DNA of 36,004 bases. Source: Rickettsiales bacterium. Its GTDB lineage: Bacteria; Pseudomonadota; Alphaproteobacteria; Rickettsiales; UBA1997. The number at the start of each line of letters is the position of its first letter. The first letter of the stretch is position 1. The position numbers and the translations under genes were made by a program. This document shows positions 26,182 through 35,337 of the stretch, piece after piece. The stretch is from contig JAFVEQ010000032.1 of NCBI GenBank assembly GCA_017475895.1, positions 1-36,004 of the forward strand. The letters run 5' to 3'. The notes beneath the pieces are model-generated. The model was not told the DNA's origin and ran no database searches. It saw nothing but the letters and a program-made list of their open reading frames with translations.

Positions 26182-27564
26182 ATGACAAAAAGTGTTTTTA
26201 TATGTCAAAGTTGCGGGGCAATCCATAAAAAATGGAGCGGGAAGTGTAGCGAATGCGGTGAATGGAACACCATCACAGAGGAAAAGGAAGAAGGTGGCTT
26301 GATTACGCAAAACGCCGACATAACAAAAACACTATCAAATGCAAGTGAAATAAAATTTGAAAGTCTAGATGCCGGCATTAGCGACACACCAAGATACAAC
26401 ACCGGAATAGAGGAATTAAATAGAGTTTTAGGCGGTGGACTTGTAAAGGGTTCCGCCGTGTTGATAGGTGGTGACCCAGGAATTGGTAAGTCAACACTAC
26501 TGTTGCAAACTTTGTGTAGCATAGCCAACAATGGCTGTAATGCCATTTATATTTCGGGAGAGGAATCCACAAATCAGGTCAGAATAAGAGCACAGAGGTT
26601 ACAGTTGGAAAAGTCAAGACTAAAACTGGCCTCCGCCACATGCATAAATGACATAATAAAAGCGATATTGACGGAACAACCACAGGTTGTGGTTATAGAC
26701 TCCATACAAACAATTTTTAATCCGGATATAGCCTCAGCCGCCGGCACAGTTTCACAGGTAAGAGTTTGTGGAAATGAATTAATAAATATAGCAAAAACTA
26801 AAAATATAGCACTTCTAATAGTAAGTCACGTAAATAAAGATGGACAAATAGCTGGTCCAAAGGTTCTTGAACATATGGTTGATACGGTACTGTATTTTGA
26901 GGGTGACAAAGATTACCAATTTAGAATATTGCGAAGTATAAAAAATAGATTTGGAGCAGCAAATGAAATTGGAATTTTTGAAATGCATGATTTTGGGCTT
27001 CAGGAAATATCGAATCCATCTGAATTGTTTTTGTCATCTAGAGAGGATTTAGTCAGCGGTTCTGCTGTTTTTGGTGGTATTGAAGGCACAAGACCATTGT
27101 TAGCGGAAATACAAGCACTTTTATCGCCATCCTATATGGCGAGTCCTAGACGAGCGGTTGTTGGTTGGGATCAAAACAGATTGGCAATGGTGATAGCGGT
27201 TGTTAGCACCAGATTTGGTATAAATTTGTATGATAAAGAGGTATATTTAAATGTTGTTGGAGGTCTAAAAATAAGCGAACCTGCAGTTGACTTGGCGGTT
27301 GCTGTTGCTCTAATTTCAGCCTTTAAGGATATTGCTATACCAAGAAATTGGGTGTTTATGGGAGAAATAGGTTTATCTGGTGAAGTTAGAATGGTGTCGC
27401 AGATAGAATATAGATTAAAAGAAGCAGAAAAATTAGGCTTTTCCAGAGCAATAGTTCCGGATGGTATAAATAAATTAAAGTCCTTTAAAAAAGATAAATT
27501 CAAACTTGAAATTATAACCGTAAAGCACATAAGAGATTTATCAATATTTTTCAAAAACAAATGA
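26182..27564 (+). CDS. radA: DNA repair protein RadA
   Basis: RadA (Sms) is a RecA-like, DnaB-type helicase that drives branch migration in recombination and repair. The 460-residue protein has the N-terminal zinc finger (Cys8, Cys11, Cys22, Cys25), Walker A GDPGIGKST (97-105), the diagnostic KNRFG motif near 254-258, and a C-terminal Lon-protease-like domain with PRRAVVGWDQNRLAM and GLSGEVRMVSQIEYRLKEAE. It follows the giant gene by 7 nt and overlaps tsaE by 4 nt (ATGA). Both RadA and DprA, on separate operons here, act on single-stranded DNA during recombination. Confidence 0.97.
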   Translation: MTKSVFICQSCGAIHKKWSGKCSECGEWNTITEEKEEGGLITQNADITKTLSNASEIKFESLDAGISDTPRYNTGIEELNRVLGGGLVKGSAVLIGGDPGIGKSTLLLQTLCSIANNGCNAIYISGEESTNQVRIRAQRLQLEKSRLKLASATCINDIIKAILTEQPQVVVIDSIQTIFNPDIASAAGTVSQVRVCGNELINIAKTKNIALLIVSHVNKDGQIAGPKVLEHMVDTVLYFEGDKDYQFRILRSIKNRFGAANEIGIFEMHDFGLQEISNPSELFLSSREDLVSGSAVFGGIEGTRPLLAEIQALLSPSYMASPRRAVVGWDQNRLAMVIAVVSTRFGINLYDKEVYLNVVGGLKISEPAVDLAVAVALISAFKDIAIPRNWVFMGEIGLSGEVRMVSQIEYRLKEAEKLGFSRAIVPDGINKLKSFKKDKFKLEIITVKHIRDLSIFFKNK

Positions 27565-27986
27565 AAACTATAGTAAATACACAGCAAGATATGGTAAAAT
27601 TTGCCGAAAATATAGCAAGCAAAACAAACGTTGGCGATATAATATTGCTAAATGGTGATTTGGGTGCCGGAAAAACTTTTTTTTCAAATGCTTTTATAAA
27701 TTATTTTAATAAAATTGAAGGTAAAAAAAATATTTCGGTTGTAAGTCCTACATTTAATATAGTTAAAACCTACAGCACAAAAAATTTTGACATCTATCAT
27801 TTTGATCTGTACCGAATAAAAAAAACTGAAGAGTTGTACGAATTAGATTTAGAAGATGCCTTTAACAATGTGTCGCTTATAGAGTGGCCGAACATCATCC
27901 TTGATTTATTACCAAAACAAAGAACCATCGATATAAATATAAATATCATAAATGATGATAAAAGAGAGATTATTATCAGTGAATAG
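27561..27986 (+). CDS. tsaE: tRNA threonylcarbamoyladenosine biosynthesis ATPase TsaE
   Basis: TsaE is the small P-loop ATPase that works with TsaB and TsaD to make t6A37 in tRNAs reading ANN codons. The 141-residue protein has Walker A GDLGAGKTF (32-40), VSPTFNIVKTY, the segment IYHFDLYRI and the Walker B-like LIEWPN. All are characteristic of the family. It is translationally coupled to radA. The tRNA-Ile in this window is one expected t6A substrate. Confidence 0.96.
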   Translation: MKTIVNTQQDMVKFAENIASKTNVGDIILLNGDLGAGKTFFSNAFINYFNKIEGKKNISVVSPTFNIVKTYSTKNFDIYHFDLYRIKKTEELYELDLEDAFNNVSLIEWPNIILDLLPKQRTIDININIINDDKREIIISE

Positions 27987-28024
27987 GCAAATGTAACAAT
28001 ATTTATCTAAATATACAAATACTT

Positions 28025-28053
28025 TTGATAAACATCAACATATTATTTATAGT
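28025..28053 (+). promoter_or_regulatory. Possible promoter of the KAP NTPase gene
   Basis: TTGATA (28025-28030), a 17-nt spacer and TATAGT (28048-28053) lie 24 nt before the gene. Confidence 0.5.
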
Positions 28054-28076
28054 ACCGCTGTAAATTAACTTTTTTT

Positions 28077-30317
28077 ATGATGTTTTCAGAATTAAAAAAC
28101 GCTAAACAACAGCCAATACAAAACATAGAGGATGACAAATTAAACAGAAGATATTTTGTTAGCTATGTTTCAAATATAATCAAAGACACGTCGGTCGAAG
28201 ATAGATCTTTTACAATAGCCATAAATGGTAAGTGGGGAGAAGGTAAGACCTCCACAAAGAACCTGATAATAGAAAAACTACTGCACAGCAGCAGGAGAAA
28301 AGAAAGAGTAATACTGGATTTCAATTCCATAGTTTTCCAAAGTCAAAAGGATTTAAATAAAGTATTTTTAAATAGTCTAACCGATGTGGTGAAGGAAAAG
28401 AAAAAAAGCGATAGTGTACTTAATTTTGTAAAAAATAACAAATCGCCGGTATTATTTATATTTATATTTGCAATGTTGGTGATTGGTTTTTTCTACCAGA
28501 GTATTTTTCTTAGGCTACCGTCAATGATGTTTTCGATATTTTTCGTCATCGGAGTTCAGATGGGAAAGGTAAGTTTGTCAGTACTTATGGATGTTTTAGC
28601 AAAAATCACATCAAAAATTGATGCCATGCGTTATATTTTGTACTACAGCGAAATAGGAAGCTATGACTATTCAAAAATGAAATTACAAAAGTACATAAAT
28701 AGAAACTGTCCCTACAGCAAAATAGTAGTTTTTTTCGATAACTTCGACATATTAGATACAAATCAAATTAAACTTCTGATGCAGTTTATCAATAATAATT
28801 CTAGTCTTAACAAATTCGTATTTGTTTTGTTCTATGACAAAAATATTGTAAGTAATTTACTAAATACAAATTTGTATAAAGGAACAGATTTTATTGATAA
28901 TTGTGTAAATATCCAGCTTGATTTACCACCAATAACTGATGATATTCTAACAATTTTTGTACAGGATGAGCTACAGGATAGGTACAATATAGATATTGGA
29001 TTTTTTGATTCCTTCAAATATATAAAAAGCTATTTTATGTCGCTGAATAAAATATACACATTTCTTGACAGCTTCGGTGTCAACTACACTTTAGCGGTTA
29101 AAAATCTTGGAAAAAATAACTTTGATTTCAATAGAAAAGACTTCTTTTTTCTTGAAGTTTTGAGGTTTTTCGAAAACGATTTATATAGAGAAATTAGAAA
29201 AAGCAAGAGATTTTTGACGAGAAACAACCTGAAGATTGATTACAATAGCGACCTGTTTTCAAAACTTTTAGGTTTAGTAAAAAATAACAGCGAAGAAAAC
29301 ATAAAACATCTTTTGAGTGATATGTTCCCCTATGTATTAACACACTTAGACAACAATTATAAATACGATGAAGACACGCTAAAGGAGTCATATGGTGTTG
29401 GCTACTTCGATTATTTCAATTACTATTTCAACTATGATTTAAACGGTAATATCATAGGTGAAAACAGCTTTAAAAACTTGTTTAGTAGCATAAACAATTA
29501 TGAGTTATTTACTAAAAACTTCACAACAACACTGTTAAGTGGTAATAAAACAGATATTTACAAAACAGCGGAAAGCTTCCTGTTGAAGCTAAACAATAGA
29601 GTTGACTCAGTTAACATACAATCAGTTTTTGGTACAGATTTTCTAAAAAGTATTGTATGGTTATATGCCTACAGTAGTCTACGACATAGCACCAGAGGTT
29701 ACGTTGTAAACATTCTGTTGGAATGTTTAAAGTACAACGATATATATCGTGTTGTTGGTACATTCTGTTCCATATTGGATGAAAAAGATTACTTCAATTA
29801 TTTTTATATCATAAAAATAATCAGTTTCATGAAATGGTCTCTCTTTGATATGACTAAGAACAAAAATGATACTGATAAATATAAGGAATATATAAATAAA
29901 GTTATTTATGACTACATAGATAAAATAATAGGTGATAAAAAATTGTTAGATTATCTCATGGGGAACACCCTGGATTCTAAATTACAAATTTACAATATTT
30001 TTAGATATATAAATGAAAAAATAGCAGCAACAAAAAACAATAAATTTAGGCACAGCAACACGGTTGATGATTACATAAAAACCAATAAATTTATGGATTT
30101 CAAAAGAGATATTTTTGATAAATATTTTTCATTGCTGTATATATTTTGCGAATACCGCATGATTAAAAGATATATCAATGGTGATATTGTGTCATTTATA
30201 AATCCCAATACCCTATATCCACTGGAAATTAATGAAATAATACAAGCGTTCAAAAAGAAAAATATTAACAAAAAAGATAAAGTTTACTCGGCGCTTTTAC
30301 GCAGTAAACAAAATTAA
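28077..30317 (+). CDS. KAP-type membrane P-loop NTPase
   Basis: The 746-residue protein fits the KAP NTPase group of STAND-related P-loop ATPases: an N-terminal Walker A INGKWGEGKTS (50-59), two hydrophobic segments inserted between the Walker motifs (about 123-141 and 148-165), and Walker B KIVVFFDNFD (215-224). The insertion of membrane segments at this place is typical of KAP proteins. The remaining 500 residues are helical, rich in Tyr, Phe, Asn and Lys, and not recognised. Some bacterial KAP proteins, such as PifA of plasmid F, exclude phages; others have no known role. It has its own promoter and no partner gene, since tsaE and hisS flank it. A defence function is only a possibility. 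Confidence 0.8.
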   Translation: MMFSELKNAKQQPIQNIEDDKLNRRYFVSYVSNIIKDTSVEDRSFTIAINGKWGEGKTSTKNLIIEKLLHSSRRKERVILDFNSIVFQSQKDLNKVFLNSLTDVVKEKKKSDSVLNFVKNNKSPVLFIFIFAMLVIGFFYQSIFLRLPSMMFSIFFVIGVQMGKVSLSVLMDVLAKITSKIDAMRYILYYSEIGSYDYSKMKLQKYINRNCPYSKIVVFFDNFDILDTNQIKLLMQFINNNSSLNKFVFVLFYDKNIVSNLLNTNLYKGTDFIDNCVNIQLDLPPITDDILTIFVQDELQDRYNIDIGFFDSFKYIKSYFMSLNKIYTFLDSFGVNYTLAVKNLGKNNFDFNRKDFFFLEVLRFFENDLYREIRKSKRFLTRNNLKIDYNSDLFSKLLGLVKNNSEENIKHLLSDMFPYVLTHLDNNYKYDEDTLKESYGVGYFDYFNYYFNYDLNGNIIGENSFKNLFSSINNYELFTKNFTTTLLSGNKTDIYKTAESFLLKLNNRVDSVNIQSVFGTDFLKSIVWLYAYSSLRHSTRGYVVNILLECLKYNDIYRVVGTFCSILDEKDYFNYFYIIKIISFMKWSLFDMTKNKNDTDKYKEYINKVIYDYIDKIIGDKKLLDYLMGNTLDSKLQIYNIFRYINEKIAATKNNKFRHSNTVDDYIKTNKFMDFKRDIFDKYFSLLYIFCEYRMIKRYINGDIVSFINPNTLYPLEINEIIQAFKKKNINKKDKVYSALLRSKQN

Positions 30318-30354
30318 AATTAATACTGTTTATTATTTGTATCGTTTATTTTAA

Positions 30355-30382
30355 TTGACTTACTAAAATAAGGCGGTAGCAT
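30355..30382 (+). promoter_or_regulatory. Promoter of hisS
   Basis: TTGACT (30355-30360), a 16-nt spacer and TAGCAT (30377-30382) lie 29 nt before the hisS start. Confidence 0.5.
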
Positions 30383-30411
30383 TGCCAGCAGTTAAACAAT
30401 GAGTTTTTGAT

Positions 30412-31644
30412 ATGATACAAGCAGTTAGAGGCACCAGAGATATGTTTGGTGATGATATTAATAAATTTAATTTCATAGTTAACACAGCAAGAGAAATATC
30501 AAAAATTCATAACTTCAGAGAAATATCGACGCCGATTTTTGAATTCAGCGACGTATTTGAAAGAAATTTAGGTGACACATCCGACGTGGTAACCAAAGAA
30601 ATATATAAATTTAAAGACAGAAGTGATAATTCCTTAAGTCTAAGGCCAGAATTTACGGCTGGAATAGTTAGAGCGATTTTAAGTAATCCGGAACTGACAA
30701 ATAATTTTCCAATGAAACTGTTTTCCTACGGACCACTTTTTAGATACGAGAGACCGCAAAAGGGTAGATACAGACAATTTAACCAAATAAATTTTGAATA
30801 TTTTGGTAATGGTAGCTACCTCGCCGACGTAGATGTTTTGCAAATGGCAAACAATATACTAAAATCAATAGGTTTAAAGAATATATCTCTTGAAATTAAT
30901 TCACTGGGTTGTGCTGAAAGCAGAACTAAATATGAAGATGTTCTGAGAACGTATTTTAACAAATACAAAAACGACCTATCGGATGACAGCAAAATTAGGC
31001 TAGAAAACAATATTTTAAGAATATTGGATTCGAAGGAGGAGTGTGACAAAAAGTTACTAAAGGATGCACCGGTTATAAATAATTTCTACACTGACGACGA
31101 CAGAGCGTTTTTTGATAATATATTAGAAAAATTAGCACTTTTAGGTATTAATTTTAAGGTTAACGTAAATCTAGTTAGAGGGCTCGACTACTACACATCA
31201 ACCGTGTTTGAGTTTACCACAAATGATTTGGGAGCACAGGGAACGGTTTTTGCTGGTGGTAGATATGACAAATTGATGAGACAAATGGGAGGACAGGATA
31301 CGCCAGCCGTTGGTCTTGCTGCCGGAGTGGAAAGATTAATACTTCTTACAAATAAGGAATTGAAAGAAAATAGACCAATCTCCATAATTCCGGTTGACGA
31401 AAGCGAAATTGACTATTGTTTAAAATTAAAAAGTGAATTTTTAAAAAATAACGTGACTGTTGAATTGGTTTATGCCAACAACATGAAAAAAAAGATGAAC
31501 ATTGCCAACAAGATCGACAGTAAATATACAATTATAGTTGGAGATGAGGAAGTTAACAGCGGCGTTTTGACCGTAAAAAACATGGATAAAGGTATTGAAA
31601 GTAAAGTTACAGTTGAAAAAATATTTGATTTTGTAAATGGGTAA
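30412..31644 (+). CDS. hisS: Histidine-tRNA ligase
   Basis: HisRS is a class II aminoacyl-tRNA synthetase. The 410-residue protein has the start IQAVRGTRDM, motif 2 FRYERPQKGRYRQFNQ (110-125), the HisA loop LVRGLDYYTSTVFEF, AGGRYDKLM and motif 3 around PAVGLAAGVERL. The C-terminal anticodon-binding domain follows, with a TIIVGDEEVNSG segment. Length and motif spacing are normal for a bacterial HisRS. Confidence 0.97.
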   Translation: MIQAVRGTRDMFGDDINKFNFIVNTAREISKIHNFREISTPIFEFSDVFERNLGDTSDVVTKEIYKFKDRSDNSLSLRPEFTAGIVRAILSNPELTNNFPMKLFSYGPLFRYERPQKGRYRQFNQINFEYFGNGSYLADVDVLQMANNILKSIGLKNISLEINSLGCAESRTKYEDVLRTYFNKYKNDLSDDSKIRLENNILRILDSKEECDKKLLKDAPVINNFYTDDDRAFFDNILEKLALLGINFKVNVNLVRGLDYYTSTVFEFTTNDLGAQGTVFAGGRYDKLMRQMGGQDTPAVGLAAGVERLILLTNKELKENRPISIIPVDESEIDYCLKLKSEFLKNNVTVELVYANNMKKKMNIANKIDSKYTIIVGDEEVNSGVLTVKNMDKGIESKVTVEKIFDFVNG

Positions 31645-31657
31645 ATAAATACACCTG

Positions 31658-31742
31658 TGGTGCGGCCAAGAGGACTTGAACCTCCACCCCTCGCGGGACA
31701 ACGACCTCAACATTGCGCGTCTACCAGTTCCGCCATGACCGC
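31658..31742 (-). tRNA. tRNA-Leu(GAG)
   Basis: The 85-nt tRNA with a long variable arm has acceptor GCGGTCA/TGGCCGC, anticodon stem CAATG/CGTTG around loop TTGAGGT (anticodon GAG), T-arm GGAGG-TTCAAGT-CCTCT (one G-T pair), discriminator A and encoded CCA. Its 3' end faces the hisS stop 13 nt away. Confidence 0.96.
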
Positions 31743-31754
31743 ACTAACAGTGAC

Positions 31755-31783
31755 ATTATAGTTTTATCTTTCATAATTTTCAA
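31755..31783 (-). promoter_or_regulatory. Promoter of tRNA-Leu
   Basis: On the minus strand TTGAAA (31778-31783), a 17-nt spacer and a perfect TATAAT (31755-31760) precede the tRNA. The layout is the same as for tRNA-Arg. Confidence 0.7.
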
Positions 31784-31851
31784 TAAAAAAATAATATTGT
31801 TTTTATTTTGATTAGTCCAGTAATATTGTGGCTATTGTATTAACTATTAAA

Positions 31852-31879
31852 TTGACTTTATGCAAAAAAATGGTATAAT
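31852..31879 (+). promoter_or_regulatory. Promoter of MORN paralogue 1
   Basis: TTGACT (31852-31857), a 16-nt spacer and TATAAT (31874-31879). The spacer and boxes are identical, base for base, to those of paralogue 3 at 35500-35527. Confidence 0.85.
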
Positions 31880-31907
31880 ATATATATAAATAATTAACTA
31901 TGTTAGT

Positions 31908-32711
31908 ATGAAAAAAATTTATTATGATGTAAATAAAAATGTAACATATACCAGTGACACCGGTCCATTATCAACAGAAAATGATATTAATAATAAAATC
32001 GACCTCAGTCAATTTTCGGGAAATGCTGAGTTCTATATAGTTTATACAACAGGCAATGGCGAACAAATGTGTGAAAAAATGTATAAAGGCAATTTTGTAA
32101 ATGGTGAACCTTATGATGACAAAGGAACATTATATTCCCCTCAATTAAAATTTATAGGAAAATTTAATAGAAGTGAAATGATATCCGGAACATCATATTT
32201 AAATGAAGCTCATGGAAATAAAAAATGTTACAAATTAGATAGAAAATATGACGGTAAAACAATAATAGAATATTTTTTAGATGGAGAAGTTGTAACTCTA
32301 ACCATTGACAAAAATGGAAAATTACAATGGAGCAACATTACAGAAAATACAAAAGAAAAAGTAAAACAACTGTTTAGTTCTTTTAATGAAAAGGAAAGCT
32401 GGAGTTATGATAAATTATTAGCAAATTTAGCGTTAATCAATACTAATGATAACATTATACAATATAGTAACTATCAAGATTTTGCCTATTGGAATATCCT
32501 ATTCAAAGACCAGTTTGAAGACTTTAAAAAGTTTGTCGAAAAATATAAAAATACAGATAAGGTTATAACATCAGAGTTATGTCCTAAAGGTCATGCCGTT
32601 GGCATTATATATAAAGACGGTAAATTCGTAATTATTGATACTTCTGGTGGTAATATATATGATGATAAAGAAGCTGTCGAAGTACTAAAAAAAATGATAT
32701 TGATGTATTAG
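31908..32711 (+). CDS. MORN paralogue 1, 5' part: MORN repeats and protease-like block
   Basis: The frame encodes 267 residues and ends early at a frameshift. The N-terminus (KIYYDVNKNVTYTSDTGPLS, then FSGNAEFYIV) is shared by all three paralogues. Two short MORN-type segments follow (about 64-100). From about 130 the sequence matches paralogue 2 closely through the block ending GHAVGIIYKDGKFVIIDTS, with conserved His229 and Asp244. In CE-clan cysteine proteases a His, an Asp or Glu about 15-19 residues on, then Gln-x4/5-Cys is the catalytic order. Here the Gln and Cys are encoded just after the shift, in the next frame. In the present frame the protein ends LKKMILMY. No signal peptide is seen. 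Start ATG 31908 is shared in position with the paralogues; no Shine-Dalgarno precedes it. Confidence 0.75.
   Translation: MKKIYYDVNKNVTYTSDTGPLSTENDINNKIDLSQFSGNAEFYIVYTTGNGEQMCEKMYKGNFVNGEPYDDKGTLYSPQLKFIGKFNRSEMISGTSYLNEAHGNKKCYKLDRKYDGKTIIEYFLDGEVVTLTIDKNGKLQWSNITENTKEKVKQLFSSFNEKESWSYDKLLANLALINTNDNIIQYSNYQDFAYWNILFKDQFEDFKKFVEKYKNTDKVITSELCPKGHAVGIIYKDGKFVIIDTSGGNIYDDKEAVEVLKKMILMY
32687..32694 (+). repeat. A8 homopolymer at the frameshift
   Basis: Eight A occupy this tract. Nine would keep paralogue 1 open through to 33358, in line with the corresponding sequence of paralogue 2 (EVLKNNNIDILAY). It is the exact point where the homology changes frame. Confidence 0.85.
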
Positions 32712-33358
32712 CTTATGGTGGTCAAACAATTGGTAATTGTGTCTTAGCATCAAGAGTAGTAACTAATGAACTTGCCAATGATATATCAGACGGAAGAATT
32801 GCAATAGATAATCTTATTTTATACAATAAACTAAAAAAACAAGCAGAAGATATACAAACAAAAGAAGAAAGGTTACGTAAAGTCATCAGTAAGCTAAATA
32901 GTATTAAAAACGTCATTAGTAAGCTAGATAGTATTAAAAACAAACATGAATATCTAAAACTATTATCATATAATAGTGGAAAAGTAACTATTGCTTGTGA
33001 GAATAGTTATAATGGTAAAGGAAAAATTCTTTTCCCAAACGGTGACTCATATGAAGGTCAGCTTGAAGATGGTAAATTTAATGGCGAAGGAACACTCGTT
33101 TTTGCAAATGGTGATATACACAAAGGTGAATTTAAAAATGGCAGAATATTTAATGGTTATGAAGAACTCACTCACCCAGTAAGTGGTAATGTATACAAAT
33201 ACACAGTTACACTTGGAAAAATACTTGAAATACGGTATATTCGTCATAATGATACTGGGTATGAATATGATATAGAAAATCGTCTAGAAAAAGCAATTAA
33301 AAAAATAACACAACAAACCATCAAACCTGGTACTGTTAAAAGTGATTTTCCATATTAA
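32696..33358 (+). pseudogene. MORN paralogue 1, 3' part (out of frame)
   Basis: From 32696 to TAA 33356-33358 a frame runs open with no ATG, GTG or TTG near its beginning, so it is expressed only if the A8 frameshift is overcome. It encodes IDVLAYGGQTIGNCVLASRV, which holds the presumed catalytic Gln (32723) and Cys (32738-32740); then a Lys/Glu coiled coil with a 10-residue tandem duplication; then two or three MORN repeats (FPNGDSYEGQLEDGKFNGEG and following); and a unique tail. The matching segment of paralogue 2 is about 65-75% identical by eye in the protease-like block. Confidence 0.75.
32882..32941 (+). repeat. 30-nt tandem duplication in paralogue 1
   Basis: Two adjacent 30-nt units (32882-32911 and 32912-32941) differ at two positions and encode VISKLNSIKN and VISKLDSIKN in the coiled-coil segment. 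Paralogue 2 has one unit at this place. Confidence 0.85.
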
Positions 33359-33376
33359 GAAATTATGGAAGTAAAC

Positions 33377-33404
33377 TTGATTTATGTAAAAATTTTGATA
33401 TAAT
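33377..33404 (+). promoter_or_regulatory. Promoter of MORN paralogue 2
   Basis: TTGATT (33377-33382), a 16-nt spacer and TATAAT (33399-33404). The following leader AATAATTAGCTGCGTTGGT matches the leaders of paralogues 1 and 3 with few changes. The inverted repeat TTCCAT/ATGGAA (33348-33370) overlaps the end of paralogue 1 just upstream. Confidence 0.75.
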
Positions 33405-33430
33405 GTGCATGAATAATTAGCTGCGTTGGT

Positions 33431-33937
33431 ATGATAACAAAAATTTATTACGATAAAGATAAAGGTGTAAGATATATCAGCGACACTGGTCCATTGCCAC
33501 CAGAAAATAATCTTAATAATAATGAATTCAGCTTCAGTCGATTTTCAGGAAATGCTGAGTACTACATAGTTCACACAGAAAATGGTAGACAAATATGTGA
33601 AAAAAGATACGAAGGTAGATTTGAAAACGGTAAATATAATGGTCAAGGAAAACTCACTTACGCAAGTGGTGCCGTATATAATGGTAATTTTGAAAATGGT
33701 AAACCAAACGGTTTTGGAAAACTCACCGGTGCAAATGGTAATGTGTGCAAAGGTAGATTTGAAGATGGTAAAATAGTTGAAGGAAAAGTTATTTATAAAA
33801 ATGGTAGTGTACACAAAGAATACGAAGGTGAATTTAACGATAATAAATTTAATGGTCAAGGAACATTATATGGCAATCAATTAAGATTTAGAGGGCAATT
33901 TAATAACGGTAAGAAAATGTCCGGAATATCATATTAA
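33431..33937 (+). CDS. MORN paralogue 2, 5' part: MORN repeats
   Basis: The 168-residue frame starts with the shared N-terminus (KIYYDKDKGVRYISDTGPLP, FSGNAEYYIV) and continues with about five MORN repeats of the form Y-x-G-x-F-x-N-G-K-x-N-G-x-G-x-L. It ends with MSGISY at TAA 33935-33937. Paralogue 1 reads SGTSYLN at the same place, from CATATTTAAAT where this copy has CATATTAAAT. One missing T therefore causes the stop. On its own the product would be a pure MORN protein; such repeats often bind membranes or other proteins. Start ATG 33431 matches the other copies. Confidence 0.75.
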   Translation: MITKIYYDKDKGVRYISDTGPLPPENNLNNNEFSFSRFSGNAEYYIVHTENGRQICEKRYEGRFENGKYNGQGKLTYASGAVYNGNFENGKPNGFGKLTGANGNVCKGRFEDGKIVEGKVIYKNGSVHKEYEGEFNDNKFNGQGTLYGNQLRFRGQFNNGKKMSGISY

Positions 33938-35337
33938 ATAAAACTCCTGAAAACCCATTTTACATATTAAGTAGAACAGATGACGGTAGTAAAAAGTTAG
34001 CATATTTTTTAGATAGAGAAGTTATAACTCTAACCATTGACAACGATGGAAAATTACAGTGGAACAAGAATACTACAGAAAATACAAAAGAAAAAGTAAA
34101 AACACTATTTAGTTCTTTCAGCGAAGAGGAAAGCGATGGTTATGATGAATTATTAGCAAATTTAGCATTAATCAATACTAATGATAACATTGTACAATAT
34201 AGTAATGATCAAGATTTTGACCCTTATCCTATCCGATTCGAAGACCAGCTTGAAAACTTTAAAAAGTTTGCCAAACAATATGAAAATACAGATAAAATTA
34301 TAACATCAGAATTATATACTGAAGATCATGTTGTTGGCATTATATATAAAGATGGTAAGTTCGTAATCATTGACACTTCTGATGCTATATATGATAATGA
34401 AAAAGTTGTTGAAGTACTAAAAAATAATAATATTGATATATTAGCTTATAATGGTCAAAAAATTGGTAATTGTGTTTTAGCATCAAGGGTAGTAACTAAC
34501 GAACTTGCCAATGATATATTGGATAAAAGAATCACAATGGATGATTTTATTTTATATAATAAAGAGAATGAAGAGAATGAACAACAAACGGAATATGAAC
34601 TAAAGCAAAAAGCAGAAAATATACGAATAAAAGAAGAAAGATTACGTAAAGTTACTAGTAGATTAGATAACATTAAAAACAAACATGAATATCTAAACCT
34701 ATTATCATGTAGTGATGACAAAATAACTATTACCTATGATAATTGTTGTAACGGTAAAGGAACACTCGTTTTCCCAAATGGTGACTCATACGAAGGTCCA
34801 CTTAAAAATGGTATAGCTAGTGGTAATGGAACAATTATTTATAAAAACGGTGATGAATACAAAGGTGATGTAATAAATGGTGAACCAAACGGTAAAGGAA
34901 CATTCACTTACAAAAATGGTAGTGTATGCGAATGTCAGTTTAGAAGTGGTATGGCTAATGGTAAAGGGAAAGTTATTTATAAAAGTGGTGGTGTATGCAA
35001 AGAATACGAAGGTGAATTTAAATTTGGTAAAATAACTATCGGTAACAGAAATTTTATTTATCAGGACGGTACTACATATGAGGGTGATGTAAAAAATGGT
35101 GAACCAAACGGTGAAGGAACACTCGTTTACGCAAATGGTGACGTATACAAAGGTGAATTTAAAGATGGTAAAATAGTTGATGGTAAAGGAAAGTTTATAG
35201 TAAAAAAAACAAAAACAAACTCAAAAAACGAAACACAACAAATGGAAGAAAGAATAAAAGCGTTAGGACAAGCAAGCAAGGATCTTGATGAACATACCAA
35301 AAATGAAGAAGTGTCCCTTATACAACCCCAGAAATAA
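33937..35337 (+). pseudogene. MORN paralogue 2, 3' part: protease-like block, coiled coil, MORN repeats
   Basis: The frame is open from 33937 to 35337, but the first possible start codon is a TTG at 34519, so most of it depends on correcting the shift at 33935. It encodes a block homologous to paralogue 1: HVVGIIYKDGKFVIIDTS (His 34327-34329, Asp 34372-34374) and NGQKIGNCVLASRVVTNELA (Gln 34456, Cys 34471-34473). A charged coiled coil follows (about 34555-34700), then about seven MORN repeats (34747-35200) and a polar tail ending LIQPQK. Translation from 34519 alone would give 272 residues of coiled coil and MORN repeats without the protease-like block. Confidence 0.7.

Noticed and set aside
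33600..35200. Short regular repeats that could be taken for a CRISPR array
   Set aside because: The periodicity comes from MORN repeats in an open reading frame; there are no identical direct repeats with unique spacers.
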